This document shows, piece by piece, positions 32,784 to 39,917 of a DNA stretch of 44,935 nt. The notes beneath the pieces were generated by a model. The model saw only the letters and a program-made list of their open reading frames with translations. It ran no database searches and had not been told where the DNA came from. The stretch is from Deltaproteobacteria bacterium. Lineage in GTDB: Bacteria; Desulfobacterota; Binatia; Binatales; Binataceae. The stretch lies in the NCBI GenBank assembly GCA_003135135.1, contig PLDK01000036.1:8652-53586 (forward strand). Direction: 5' to 3'. A program made the translations under genes and the position numbers. How positions within the stretch are numbered: position 1 is the first letter of the stretch; each line of letters begins with the position of its first letter.

Positions 32784-33956
32784 TCAGATGATCACTTTGG
32801 CGGCGCGAAGTTCGTCGACCTGACTACGTTCGATTCCGGCCTCGCGCAGAATCTCGTCGGTATGTTCGCCGAGTTTGGGCGGCACGCGCCACATCTTCAT
32901 CGGCGTTTCCGAAAAGCGCGCACCGGGATTCACGGTGCGCACCTGGCCCGCGCTGGGATGTTCGTAAATCGAGAAGCTTTCGTTTTCGATGATTTCCGGA
33001 TCCTGCAGGAGCGTTTCGTAGTTGTGGACCGGGCCGCACGGAACGTCGGCCTTCTCGAGCACTGGCAGCCATTCGGCGGTGGTTTTTTCGGGGAAAAGCT
33101 TTGCCAGGCCGCGCATGAAACTGCGCCCGCGCTCGGCGCGATCCGAGGTCTCGGGCCAGAATTCGGGATGTCCAACCGCCTCGGCCAGCCGCTTTGACTG
33201 CGCCTCGGTGAACGGCGCGATCGTGAGCCACCCGTCTTTCGTTTTGAAAGGATCGAGCGAGGTGCTCTTGGGCGCAAGATGCTTGAACTCGTCTTCGGGC
33301 AGCAGCGTGTAACCGTAGATCGAGTCGTTGGCCGTGAAAGCCATCATCGCCTCGAGCATCGGGACCTTGATGTATTGGCCGACGCCGCGGGCGCGCGCGG
33401 CGTGCAATGCGCTAACTACGGACAGCGCCGCAGTCATCCCGCTTACTTTATCCGCCAGCGCCATCTTGACGGCGGTGGGCTGGCCGGTTTTGACGCCCTG
33501 GATGTAAGCCATGCCGGAGTAGCCTTGGATGACGGGATCGTAGGCGGGAAAATTCGCTAGGCGGCCCTTGGGTGGAAAGCCGCAGATCGAGCAATAGACG
33601 ATCTTGGGATTGGCGTGACGAATGTCGGAGTAGCCGATTCCGAGACGCTCGGCGACACCGGGGCGATTGTTCTCGACGAGAGCGTCGGCCTTCACCGCGA
33701 GCCGGCGCACGAGGTCGCGGCCGTGTTCCTTCTTGATGTCGATCACGATGCTGCGCTTGTTGCGGTTGAAGTTCAGGAACGACGCGGTGAGGCCGCCGCG
33801 CTGCGGGCCGACGCCCCGGCGCATCGAGTCGCCCTCGGGCGATTCGATTTTGATGACGTCGGCGCCAAGGTCGCCGAGCAGTTGCGTACAAAACGGTCCC
33901 GAAATGACGGCAGTCAGATCAAGAACGCGAAAACCAATCAGCGGTCCATCAGCCAT
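32784..33956 (-). CDS. CaiB/BaiF family III CoA-transferase
   Basis: A 390-residue family III CoA-transferase moving CoA between carboxylic acids. N-terminal GFRVLDLTAVISGPFCTQLLGDLGADVIKIE and GVGPQRGG are family signatures, followed by NRNKRSIVIDIKKEHGRDL, GYSGMAY and a C-terminal AHNY-type segment (PVHNYETLLQDPEI). The catalytic Asp should be within the LVENNRPGVAERLG–YCSICGF region, which is present, but I cannot fix the residue by eye. Substrate unknown. AAGGA precedes ATG 33956. It faces pgsA convergently across copy C of the repeat element. The 243 bp upstream hold no gene. Confidence 0.9.
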   Translation of the reverse strand: MADGPLIGFRVLDLTAVISGPFCTQLLGDLGADVIKIESPEGDSMRRGVGPQRGGLTASFLNFNRNKRSIVIDIKKEHGRDLVRRLAVKADALVENNRPGVAERLGIGYSDIRHANPKIVYCSICGFPPKGRLANFPAYDPVIQGYSGMAYIQGVKTGQPTAVKMALADKVSGMTAALSVVSALHAARARGVGQYIKVPMLEAMMAFTANDSIYGYTLLPEDEFKHLAPKSTSLDPFKTKDGWLTIAPFTEAQSKRLAEAVGHPEFWPETSDRAERGRSFMRGLAKLFPEKTTAEWLPVLEKADVPCGPVHNYETLLQDPEIIENESFSIYEHPSAGQVRTVNPGARFSETPMKMWRVPPKLGEHTDEILREAGIERSQVDELRAAKVII

Positions 33957-34199
33957 AACAAAAATCCTTCAAGCGCAAGCGCTGGGCGTCAAAGATACTA
34001 ACTGCGATAGCGTGGCGAGTCACGCAGCGCGGAGCCCAATGCGGTTTTGATCAGCTATCGACCCGAAATTCCATCTGCCGCCGCAATTCCGCAGGTTACC
34101 CGTCCCATTTCGTCAGAGCATCGACGCCAAGCCTGCTTAACCCGCCCGGCGCGCGGCGTCAAGGCGCTTTTCAGGAGATTCGCGGCGTTCGTTCCTGCC

Positions 34200-35030
34200 T
34201 CAGTTGGCGGGCGGCTTCGGTACGCTGGTGCCGAATGCAACTTTCAAGTCGTCGCCGTTGAACGGATAGACGTGGACCATCCAGCCGAACGCCTGTTTGA
34301 GGAAATGACCGCCCGCGGCCTCACACTCGGCGGCGTCGGCGATTTTGCCGGTGAACCCGAAGCGTCCGTCGGCCAAGAAACCCAGGCGGCGGTTGATTGC
34401 GCGTGCGGACCGGGTTGACCCCGCCGGCATCATGCCCGGCATGTCGAGATGCGTCGCGCCGATATCGCCGCGCAAGAGGTCGTCGAGCGTGATTCCGTTG
34501 GGCAGGCAGATGTTGGTGTGAGCGTGCCAATGCGCCACGCTCAGCGGAATCAACGCGTCGAGCTGATCGGATGTGTAGTCGGCGGGCGCGCTATACATCG
34601 CGCCGACCAACACGTAATCGCCGCTCGAATTTTTCACGTAAAGCAGCGAGCCGGGACGGGCTAAATCGAAATGGCCGCTGTATTCCCGTGATGCGGCGCC
34701 GTAGTCGGTAAAATGGTAAACCTCCTGCGTAACCGTCGGCAGAAAAATCCGGTAGCCCTCCGACAACGCCACTCTTGAATCGTGATACTTGACCAGCGCG
34801 CGGCGAAGCGTGTCGATCACGTCATGCGCGCGTACGATGTCATTGGGCGTTTGCGGACGCGGGGACGTCATCACCATGTGCGCGCCCATGCCCATCTGAC
34901 CGCCCATCGCGTTGGGCGCCATGTCGTGGCCGCCCATATCACCCATCGCGGCCATATCATCCGCGAATGCAGGTGCGCTGATTGAAAGAGCGAGCGTGAC
35001 AATTAGAAGACCGAGCCCATGCCTGTTCAT
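34200..35030 (-). CDS. Secreted protein with Met/His-rich N terminus, function unknown
   Basis: A 276-residue exported protein. Signal peptide about 1–23 (ends ISAPAFA). The mature N terminus is Met/Gly/His/Asp-rich (DDMAAMGDMGGHDM, then MGGQMGMGAHM), a composition seen in copper-handling proteins. The main domain contains YHDSRVALSEGYRIFLPTVTQEVYHFTDYG and an HxH motif in SVAHWHAHTNICLP, plausible metal ligands. I do not recognise a named family. It is the last gene of a four-gene minus-strand operon, 20 bp after the amidohydrolase. Confidence 0.75.
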   Translation of the reverse strand: MNRHGLGLLIVTLALSISAPAFADDMAAMGDMGGHDMAPNAMGGQMGMGAHMVMTSPRPQTPNDIVRAHDVIDTLRRALVKYHDSRVALSEGYRIFLPTVTQEVYHFTDYGAASREYSGHFDLARPGSLLYVKNSSGDYVLVGAMYSAPADYTSDQLDALIPLSVAHWHAHTNICLPNGITLDDLLRGDIGATHLDMPGMMPAGSTRSARAINRRLGFLADGRFGFTGKIADAAECEAAGGHFLKQAFGWMVHVYPFNGDDLKVAFGTSVPKPPAN

Positions 35031-35050
35031 GTGATCCCCGACGTATCGCT

Positions 35051-35890
35051 TCACGCGCGATCGGCCCGGATGCGCGCGTGTTGCAACGCCGGCAGTTCGC
35101 ACCGCACGCGGTCCTGATACTCGAGATCGATCGGCGCCACCACGACACCTTCCTGATCCGCCGCGCGCGCAATCACGCGTCCCCATGGGTCGACGATCAT
35201 TGAATTGCCGTAGTCGCTGTAGCCGTAGATATTGGGACCGAACTGCGCGGGCGCGATCACGTACGCCTGGTTCTCGATCGCGCGGGCACGCAGCAGCGGC
35301 TCCCAGTGCGCCTCGCCGGTGGGGAAGGTGAACGCGCTCGGCACGGCGATAACCTGCGCGCCGGCAAATGTCAGGCGGCGATAGAGTTCCGGGAAGCGAA
35401 GATCGTAACAGATGCTGAGTCCAATCGCGCCAAGTGGAGTTGCGGCGCAGACGAGCTGCGCGCCGCCGAGTTTGGAATCCGATTCGCGCACCGTCACGCG
35501 GCCGGGAAGATCGACGTCGAAGAGGTGAATCTTGCGATACACGGCGATTTGGCCTCCGTCGGGGCCGAGCAGCACGGAGGTGTTGTAGCATCGCGACTGG
35601 CCGGCGGCCTGTTCGGTGATCGATCCTGCGACGAGGTGGATTCGCAGCTCGCGCGCCAGCCGCGACATCAGCGTGAGCGATTGACCGTCGAGCGTTTCTG
35701 CCGCAGCCGCCTGCTCGCTCCGCTTGCCACGCCAATTGAAGACCTCGGGCAACGCGACCAGGTTTGCACCGCGAGCGGCGCCGACGCGGACGAGCCGTTC
35801 GGCGCGTTCCAGGTTTGCCGCCTTGTCCGGTCCGGCGGTCATCTGGATTGCGGCTGCCAGGTAGGTCATCGCGGGATTTCCATTGGGCAT
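35051..35890 (-). CDS. Carbon–nitrogen hydrolase (Nit/ω-amidase type nitrilase superfamily)
   Basis: A 279-residue nitrilase-superfamily amidohydrolase. The catalytic triad is visible: Glu in LVALPEVFN, Lys in YRKIHLFD and Cys in LSICYDLRFPELYR. The sequence matches the Nit1/Nit2 branch, acting on deaminated glutathione or α-ketoglutaramate, rather than true nitrilases; the substrate is inferred. Start: first Met at 35890 (MPNGNPAMTYL) or the internal Met seven codons later. It lies in an operon with a rhodanese, 38 bp upstream. It is far from the nitrile hydratase genes, so a joint pathway is speculative. Confidence 0.88.
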   Translation of the reverse strand: MPNGNPAMTYLAAAIQMTAGPDKAANLERAERLVRVGAARGANLVALPEVFNWRGKRSEQAAAAETLDGQSLTLMSRLARELRIHLVAGSITEQAAGQSRCYNTSVLLGPDGGQIAVYRKIHLFDVDLPGRVTVRESDSKLGGAQLVCAATPLGAIGLSICYDLRFPELYRRLTFAGAQVIAVPSAFTFPTGEAHWEPLLRARAIENQAYVIAPAQFGPNIYGYSDYGNSMIVDPWGRVIARAADQEGVVVAPIDLEYQDRVRCELPALQHARIRADRA

Positions 35891-35928
35891 TATGACGCGT
35901 TGGACATCGGGTTAGTAGCGCGAGGCAT

Positions 35929-36255
35929 TCAGTAGCGAGGAGTTGTCGGATCGGCGGTCTGGGACCACGCGTCGATTCCACCTGACAGATTGAGCACGCG
36001 TTCGAAACCCATCCGCGCCAGGTACATCGCGACCTGCGCGCTGCGGATCCCATGATGGCATACGACGACGGTCTCGCGGTCGGGATCGAGCTCGGTCAGG
36101 CGCGAGGGGATGTCGCCCATCGGGATGTGACTCGCGCCGGGGAAGGGTGCGACAGCAATTTCTGCCGGTTCTCGGACGTCGAGGATGAAGACACGATCGC
36201 CTCGATCGAGGCGGCCCTTGAGCGCCGTCGGTTCGATTGCGCCGATATCAGCCAT
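35929..36255 (-). CDS. Single-domain rhodanese-like sulfurtransferase
   Basis: A 108-residue rhodanese domain (GlpE type). VFILDVREPAEIAVAPFPGASHIPMGDIPSRL is the CH2A-type N-terminal part, and the active-site loop VVVCHHGIRSAQVAMYLARMGF carries the persulfide Cys. It transfers sulfane sulfur, with donor and acceptor unknown. It is complete and probably cytoplasmic (no signal peptide). Second gene of the operon, 38 bp on each side to its neighbours. Confidence 0.9.
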   Translation of the reverse strand: MADIGAIEPTALKGRLDRGDRVFILDVREPAEIAVAPFPGASHIPMGDIPSRLTELDPDRETVVVCHHGIRSAQVAMYLARMGFERVLNLSGGIDAWSQTADPTTPRY

Positions 36256-36293
36256 CAGGCGACCGGGGAGGGCGGCGCGCTACTTTTCACTTT

Positions 36294-36806
36294 TCACTGT
36301 TTGATGTCGTTGGAAAACAGCTCGACCTTCGAGAACGCCGGAAGCGCGATGCATGGAATCGAAAATCGGAAGGTGTCGCTCTGACCCGGCTGGATCGGTT
36401 CGAAATGCGGCTTCTCATTCAGGATTTTCTGTATATACGCATCATCAGACATGCTTTCGGCATGATGGTTGTAAAGGCTTTCGCCGTGAAGGACTTTGCC
36501 GTTGCGGTCCTCGAACGCGAAGTGCAGGCGGATATAGTCTATCGGTCGGTCGCTGACATTGGTGATTTTTCCCCCGACTACCAGGCTTGGCGGCATGCAA
36601 CACGAACGCGTAATCACGTCGTCCGTGACTACCACCTGGAGTTGGTCGTTGGGGACGACTTGGGTCTTCGGATGATCGTTGGGGGCGTGCATGCCCGTTT
36701 CCGCGCGTGCCTGATCGCTGTCTTTGATTTTGACGCGAGTGTCGGCAAACGTGGTGCTGGCCGCACCGAAAACCAGAAGGGTCGCGATTGCGATCAGCTT
36801 ATTCAT
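36294..36806 (-). CDS. Exported protein with FxLYD-like domain
   Basis: A 170-residue exported protein. Signal peptide 1–21 (MNKLIAIATLLVFGAASTTFA). The mature part has a CC motif (TRSCCMPPSLVVGGKI) and a β-sandwich pattern (GKITNVSDRPIDYIRLHFAFEDRNGKVLHGE … PIQPGQSDTFRFSIP) like FxLYD/DUF3426-type domains, which usually belong to envelope proteins without known enzymatic activity. First gene of the operon; divergent from tadA across 92 bp that should contain both promoters. The stop lies in a CAGTGAAAAGTGAAAAG run. Confidence 0.7.
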   Translation of the reverse strand: MNKLIAIATLLVFGAASTTFADTRVKIKDSDQARAETGMHAPNDHPKTQVVPNDQLQVVVTDDVITRSCCMPPSLVVGGKITNVSDRPIDYIRLHFAFEDRNGKVLHGESLYNHHAESMSDDAYIQKILNEKPHFEPIQPGQSDTFRFSIPCIALPAFSKVELFSNDIKQ

Positions 36807-36898
36807 ATCAGCGATCTCATCGATCGATCTTGGTGCGAGGGTTCGCCAGTGTCAATCTAGTATTTGAACGCCGGCGCAGCCGCACCAGCAGGAGTCAG

Positions 36899-37360
36899 AT
36901 GGCGACCGCTGAATACATGCAGTTCATGGCCGATGCGATTGCCGAAGCCCGCCGCGGCGAGGCGGAGGGTGAAGTCCCGGTTGGCGCGATCGCGGTTGCA
37001 ATTGGGCAAATCGTCGGCGCGGGGCATAACCAGCCAATTAAGCTCGGCGATCCGACCGCGCACGCGGAAATCCTGGCAATCCGCGCGGCCGCATCGACGC
37101 TCAAAACGTACCGGCTGACGGCGGTGTCGATTTACGTCACGCTCGAGCCATGCGTCATGTGCGTCGGTGCGATGGTAAACGCGCGAATCGCCCGGGTTAT
37201 ATACGGCGCGCGCGATGACAAGGCAGGTGCGCTCGGGTCGGTGTACGATATCGGCAGAGACGGCCGCCTGAACCATCGATTGGAAGTCGTCGGTGGGGTG
37301 ATGGAATTCGAGTGCGCCGAGATTATGCGCGAGTTCTTTCGCGCGCGCCGGGGCGGATGA
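36899..37360 (+). CDS. tadA: tRNA-specific adenosine deaminase TadA
   Basis: Deaminates A34 to inosine in tRNA-Arg(ACG). The 153-residue protein has the zinc/proton-shuttle motif HAEI (TAHAEILAIRAA, about residues 58–69) and PCVMCVGA (about 87), and ends in REFFRARRGG. ATG 36899 is preceded by AGGAG (36890–36894). The frame opens further upstream into the divergent promoter region, but that part has no conserved sequence. Confidence 0.95.
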   Translation: MATAEYMQFMADAIAEARRGEAEGEVPVGAIAVAIGQIVGAGHNQPIKLGDPTAHAEILAIRAAASTLKTYRLTAVSIYVTLEPCVMCVGAMVNARIARVIYGARDDKAGALGSVYDIGRDGRLNHRLEVVGGVMEFECAEIMREFFRARRGG

Positions 37361-37436
37361 GGCGGCGGGAAATATATAAAAGAACTCGTTGGTGCTAAAA
37401 TCCAGATGACATCTTCAGAAAAGTGGTGTGGCCGCG

Positions 37437-37640
37437 ATGCCGAGTGATAAGGCCAAGCAGAACAAGGCGCTGACGGCGACCTGCGTCGCCTGCAAGAAGC
37501 CCGTATCCACAGAAAGCGCAGTCGCGCTCACGGGCGTCGAGGACGGGCGCCACAAGCAGTACGTGGTGTGCAATGCGTGCGCGAACGGTGGATGGCGTCC
37601 GCCGGGCTTCGCAGGATTGTATACGTTCCGCCGCGAGTAG
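37437..37640 (+). CDS. Small zinc-ribbon protein
   Basis: A protein of 67 residues (70 if GTG 37428 is used). It has two CxxC pairs, CVACKKPVSTES and CNACANGGWRPP, spaced by 28 residues, as in small zinc ribbons. The rest is polar with a conserved-looking GWRPPGFAGLY end. Function unknown; such proteins often bind nucleic acid or stabilise complexes. No strong ribosome binding site separates the two start options. The 165 bp downstream to tRNA-Ser hold no gene that I can support. Confidence 0.65.
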   Translation: MPSDKAKQNKALTATCVACKKPVSTESAVALTGVEDGRHKQYVVCNACANGGWRPPGFAGLYTFRRE

Positions 37641-37805
37641 CTCGCGATCCGGAAATTCCGGCTGGATCAGATTCCGCTGAGATCGGAAAATCGTCCGATC
37701 GAGAATGTTCCAAGCGCGCCATTTCGTGGGCCAGTGGCGTGAGCACGAATCCGAGCCAGAGTCAGCTTGACTGCGCGGCAACAAACATTGATGCTCGTCT
37801 GTCGC

Positions 37806-37895
37806 GGAGAGGTTCGGGAGTCTGGTTTAACCGGCCTGACTCGAAATCAGGTGAGCCTAACGGCTCCGGGGGTTCGAATCCCTCCCTCTCCGCCA
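37806..37895 (+). tRNA. tRNA-Ser(CGA)
   Basis: 90 nt with the long variable arm of class II tRNAs. Acceptor GGAGAGG/CCTCTCC, anticodon stem CCTGA/TCAGG with loop CTCGAAA giving CGA, variable arm TGAGCCTAACGGCTC, T arm GGGGGTTCGAATCCCTC, discriminator G, encoded CCA. It marks the left edge of the IS-rich region. Confidence 0.95.
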
Positions 37896-37967
37896 CGCAG
37901 TCTTCGCATTCAGAGATTCTCCGCGAAATTCGCTGAAAATCGCGGTATTTCGGGCCAATTTGCATCT

Positions 37968-38055
37968 CTCGCGGCACCAGAGACAGGCGAGTTCGAGCCA
38001 TATCGCGGGAATTTCGGCGTTTTGTCTCTGATGCGAATTTCGCTGGTGCCGCGAG
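37968..38055. repeat. 13-bp inverted repeat cluster downstream of tRNA-Ser
   Basis: CTCGCGGCACCAG (37968–37980) and CTGGTGCCGCGAG (38043–38055) are perfect inverted copies 62 bp apart. AGAGACA/TGTCTCT and GCATC/GATGC pairs lie next to them but in different order on the two arms, and AAATTCG/CGAATTT motifs recur. No gene is seen in 37896–38115. Confidence 0.7.
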
Positions 38056-38115
38056 AAAACACGCCAGACTCGGCGGCTGTCCGTGAGTGCGCTATGCGTC
38101 GAAGCCTTTGACAGC

Positions 38116-39411
38116 TGTGGCTGCGCAAAACTCCATCTCGTGTGGATTCTGGGCTGCGGCGAGTACTGTGCGATGAAGCGCACGAGCTGGATCCCCGATC
38201 GGGCGGGTCAGTCCGGGTAGTTGGTATTCGCCATGTGGATTTTGCACGCGATGGCGCGGCTTGCCACACAGGCGCCAGCGTCGGATATTGCGCAGTCCTC
38301 GAAAGCGGATCAGGCGGCGAGGCGTTCGTAGCGCTGGTGAAGCCCGCCGACTTGCGGAATCGCGATCACCTTGCCGCGGTCTGGCGGTTGGATGGGGCGA
38401 GCATCCGGGCAGTCTTTGTCGAGCGACAGATGCGTCCGAGAGCGGTGATAGTAATCGACGTACGAGAACAGGACCCGGCGCAGATGGCGCTCGTTGATCA
38501 CGAGTACATGATCCAGGCATTCGCGGCGAATAGAGCCGATGACTCGCTCGACGTAAGCATTCTGCCAGGGCGATCGTGGCGCTGTAACGACCTCTGTGAT
38601 CCCCATGACCCGAGCCCGCTCCTGAAAGCCTCTTCCATACGACGTGTCGCGGTCGCGCAGCAGGTAGCGTGGCGCGGTGTCCCACGGAAATGCCTCGGTG
38701 ATCTGGCGCGAGAGCCAACCCGCCGTGGGATGCTGGGTGACATTGAGATGCACTATCTTGCGTCGCGCGTGGCTCAGAATGACGCTCACGTAGAGCAGCC
38801 GAAACGCGGCGGTGACGACCACAAACATGTCGATGGCGGCGATGCCGTCCACTTGATTGCGCAGGAAGGTCCGCCAGGTTGGTGAGGGCGGACCATGCCG
38901 CCGGACCTGTGTCTCCCGACGGTTGCCTGGCTGACTTCGATACCCAGGTTGAGCATTTCGCCGTGGATCCGTGGCACACCCCACAACGGGTTGGCAACGC
39001 TCATCTGCCGGATCAGCTCATGAATCTCGCGATTCACGCCCGGCCGTCCAGGGCGTTGCGATCGTGACCGCCAGCGCCAATATCTGCGGAATTCTTGCCG
39101 ATGCCACTGGATCACGGTTGCCGGTTTTACCAGCACCATCACCTTCAGGCAGCGCGGCCAAACTCGGTAGAGCCAGGCCCACAGCAGGCGGTCGCCACGA
39201 CCAAGCCACGCTCGGCCGGGCCGCTGGCGATGGAGAACGGCCACCTGATGTCTCAGAGCCAGCACCTCAAGTTCCAAGGAGGCCCGACGCCGAAACCGGA
39301 AGGAGACCAGAGAAACCATTGCGGACAGGATCGTAAGCATGCCGGCCACGATAAAACGGTCGGCGCAAAACTCCAATGTTTACAGAGCATACGGAATTGT
39401 GAGTAGCGACA
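38116..39411 (-). mobile_element. Insertion sequence with rve/DDE transposase, 1296 bp
   Basis: The ends are imperfect terminal inverted repeats: TGTGGCTGCGCAAAACTCC reading in from 38116, and TGTCGCTACTCACAATTCC reading in from 39411 on the minus strand (14 of 19 identical). Both start with TG, as IS3-like elements do. The outer flanks (AGC left, ACT right) are not duplicated, so the neighbouring DNA was rearranged or deleted. The transposase inside is frameshifted. Confidence 0.78.
38310..39340 (-). pseudogene. Frameshifted integrase-core (DDE) transposase
   Basis: Two overlapping minus-strand frames make one transposase. The N-terminal part (39340 to about 38908) starts MLTILSAMVSLVSFRFRRR and includes LEVLALRHQVAVLHRQRPG and the HTH region to EVSQATVGRH. 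The C-terminal part has the rve catalytic core: DGIAAIDMFVVVTAAFRLLYV (first Asp), LLRDRDTSYG (second Asp) and SPWQNAYVERVIGSIRRECLDH (catalytic Glu). Comparison of the frames suggests loss of one base (A on the plus strand) near 38908, after GRH. Programmed frameshifting is less likely, as no slippery A run is present. Confidence 0.85.
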
Positions 39412-39751
39412 ACTGCCGCGCATCGTTGCGAATGCCTGCGCCCATATCGGGTGGCAGGCCCTGAGTGTCCCGATAGATGCTGCCGACGTAATCCGCCTCG
39501 AGATCGACGATCTGCTCCGCGTGGCTGAAGGATTCCCAGGTCGCGACCGCGATGAAAGCGAGCAGCACGGCATAGGTGACGCTGATAGGACCGACTATGA
39601 ACCCGGCCAACTCATTGTGCGCCCGGCGAAACTCCACGTGGACCACGCGGTGAAAGATCGCGAGGCCGACACACGCTCCACCTGTGACGAGCGCGACCAG
39701 AATCGTCCCCCACAGCCACGTCGGGTTGTTATAGATCCAGTCGCTAATCAT
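39412..39751 (-). pseudogene. DUF4239-type membrane protein, 3' end lost at the IS
   Basis: The N-terminal 113 residues of a membrane protein remain (ATG 39751): WIYNNPTWLWGTILVALVT helix, VHVEFRRAHNELAGFIVGPISVTYAVLLAFIAVATWESF and the conserved EADYVGSIYRDTQGLP. This matches the DUF4239 (bestrophin-like) family, whose members are usually about 250 residues. At 39411 the frame runs into the IS and stops. The missing C-terminal half is not on the other side of the IS, so DNA was lost. Confidence 0.72.
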
Positions 39752-39761
39752 TCGGCCCGCC

Positions 39762-39911
39762 CACCCGCTGGCCGCGCGCTATCGCTTTGTGGTCATCCGC
39801 CACCCGCAACCCGGGCAGCCGAGCGAGCAGCTAAGGCTGCTCGAGCTCGACCGCCACCGCTACCAAGGCCTGGCCGTCGCCAACGCGCAAAGCGTGCCGG
39901 CCGCCGTCGCC
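39762..39911 (+). pseudogene. Internal transposase fragment, possibly IS1380 type
   Basis: A start-less plus frame reads RYRFVVIRHPQPGQPSEQLR and LLELDRHRYQGLAVAN, resembling the middle of IS1380/IS4-like DDE transposases. It is about 50 residues long, wedged between the start of the DUF4239 gene and the stop of the secreted-protein gene. Identification is by eye and tentative. Confidence 0.35.
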
Positions 39912-39917
39912 AACTGG

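Noticed and set aside
34200-36053. 617-residue minus-strand frame fused across the nitrilase gene
   Set aside because: Only the last 276 codons, beginning with a signal peptide at 35030, are protein-like; the upstream part is a shadow of the nitrilase in another frame.
38310-39376. Programmed -1 frameshift in the IS transposase
   Set aside because: No slippery A-rich heptamer is present at the junction; loss of one base near 38908 restores the family sequence.
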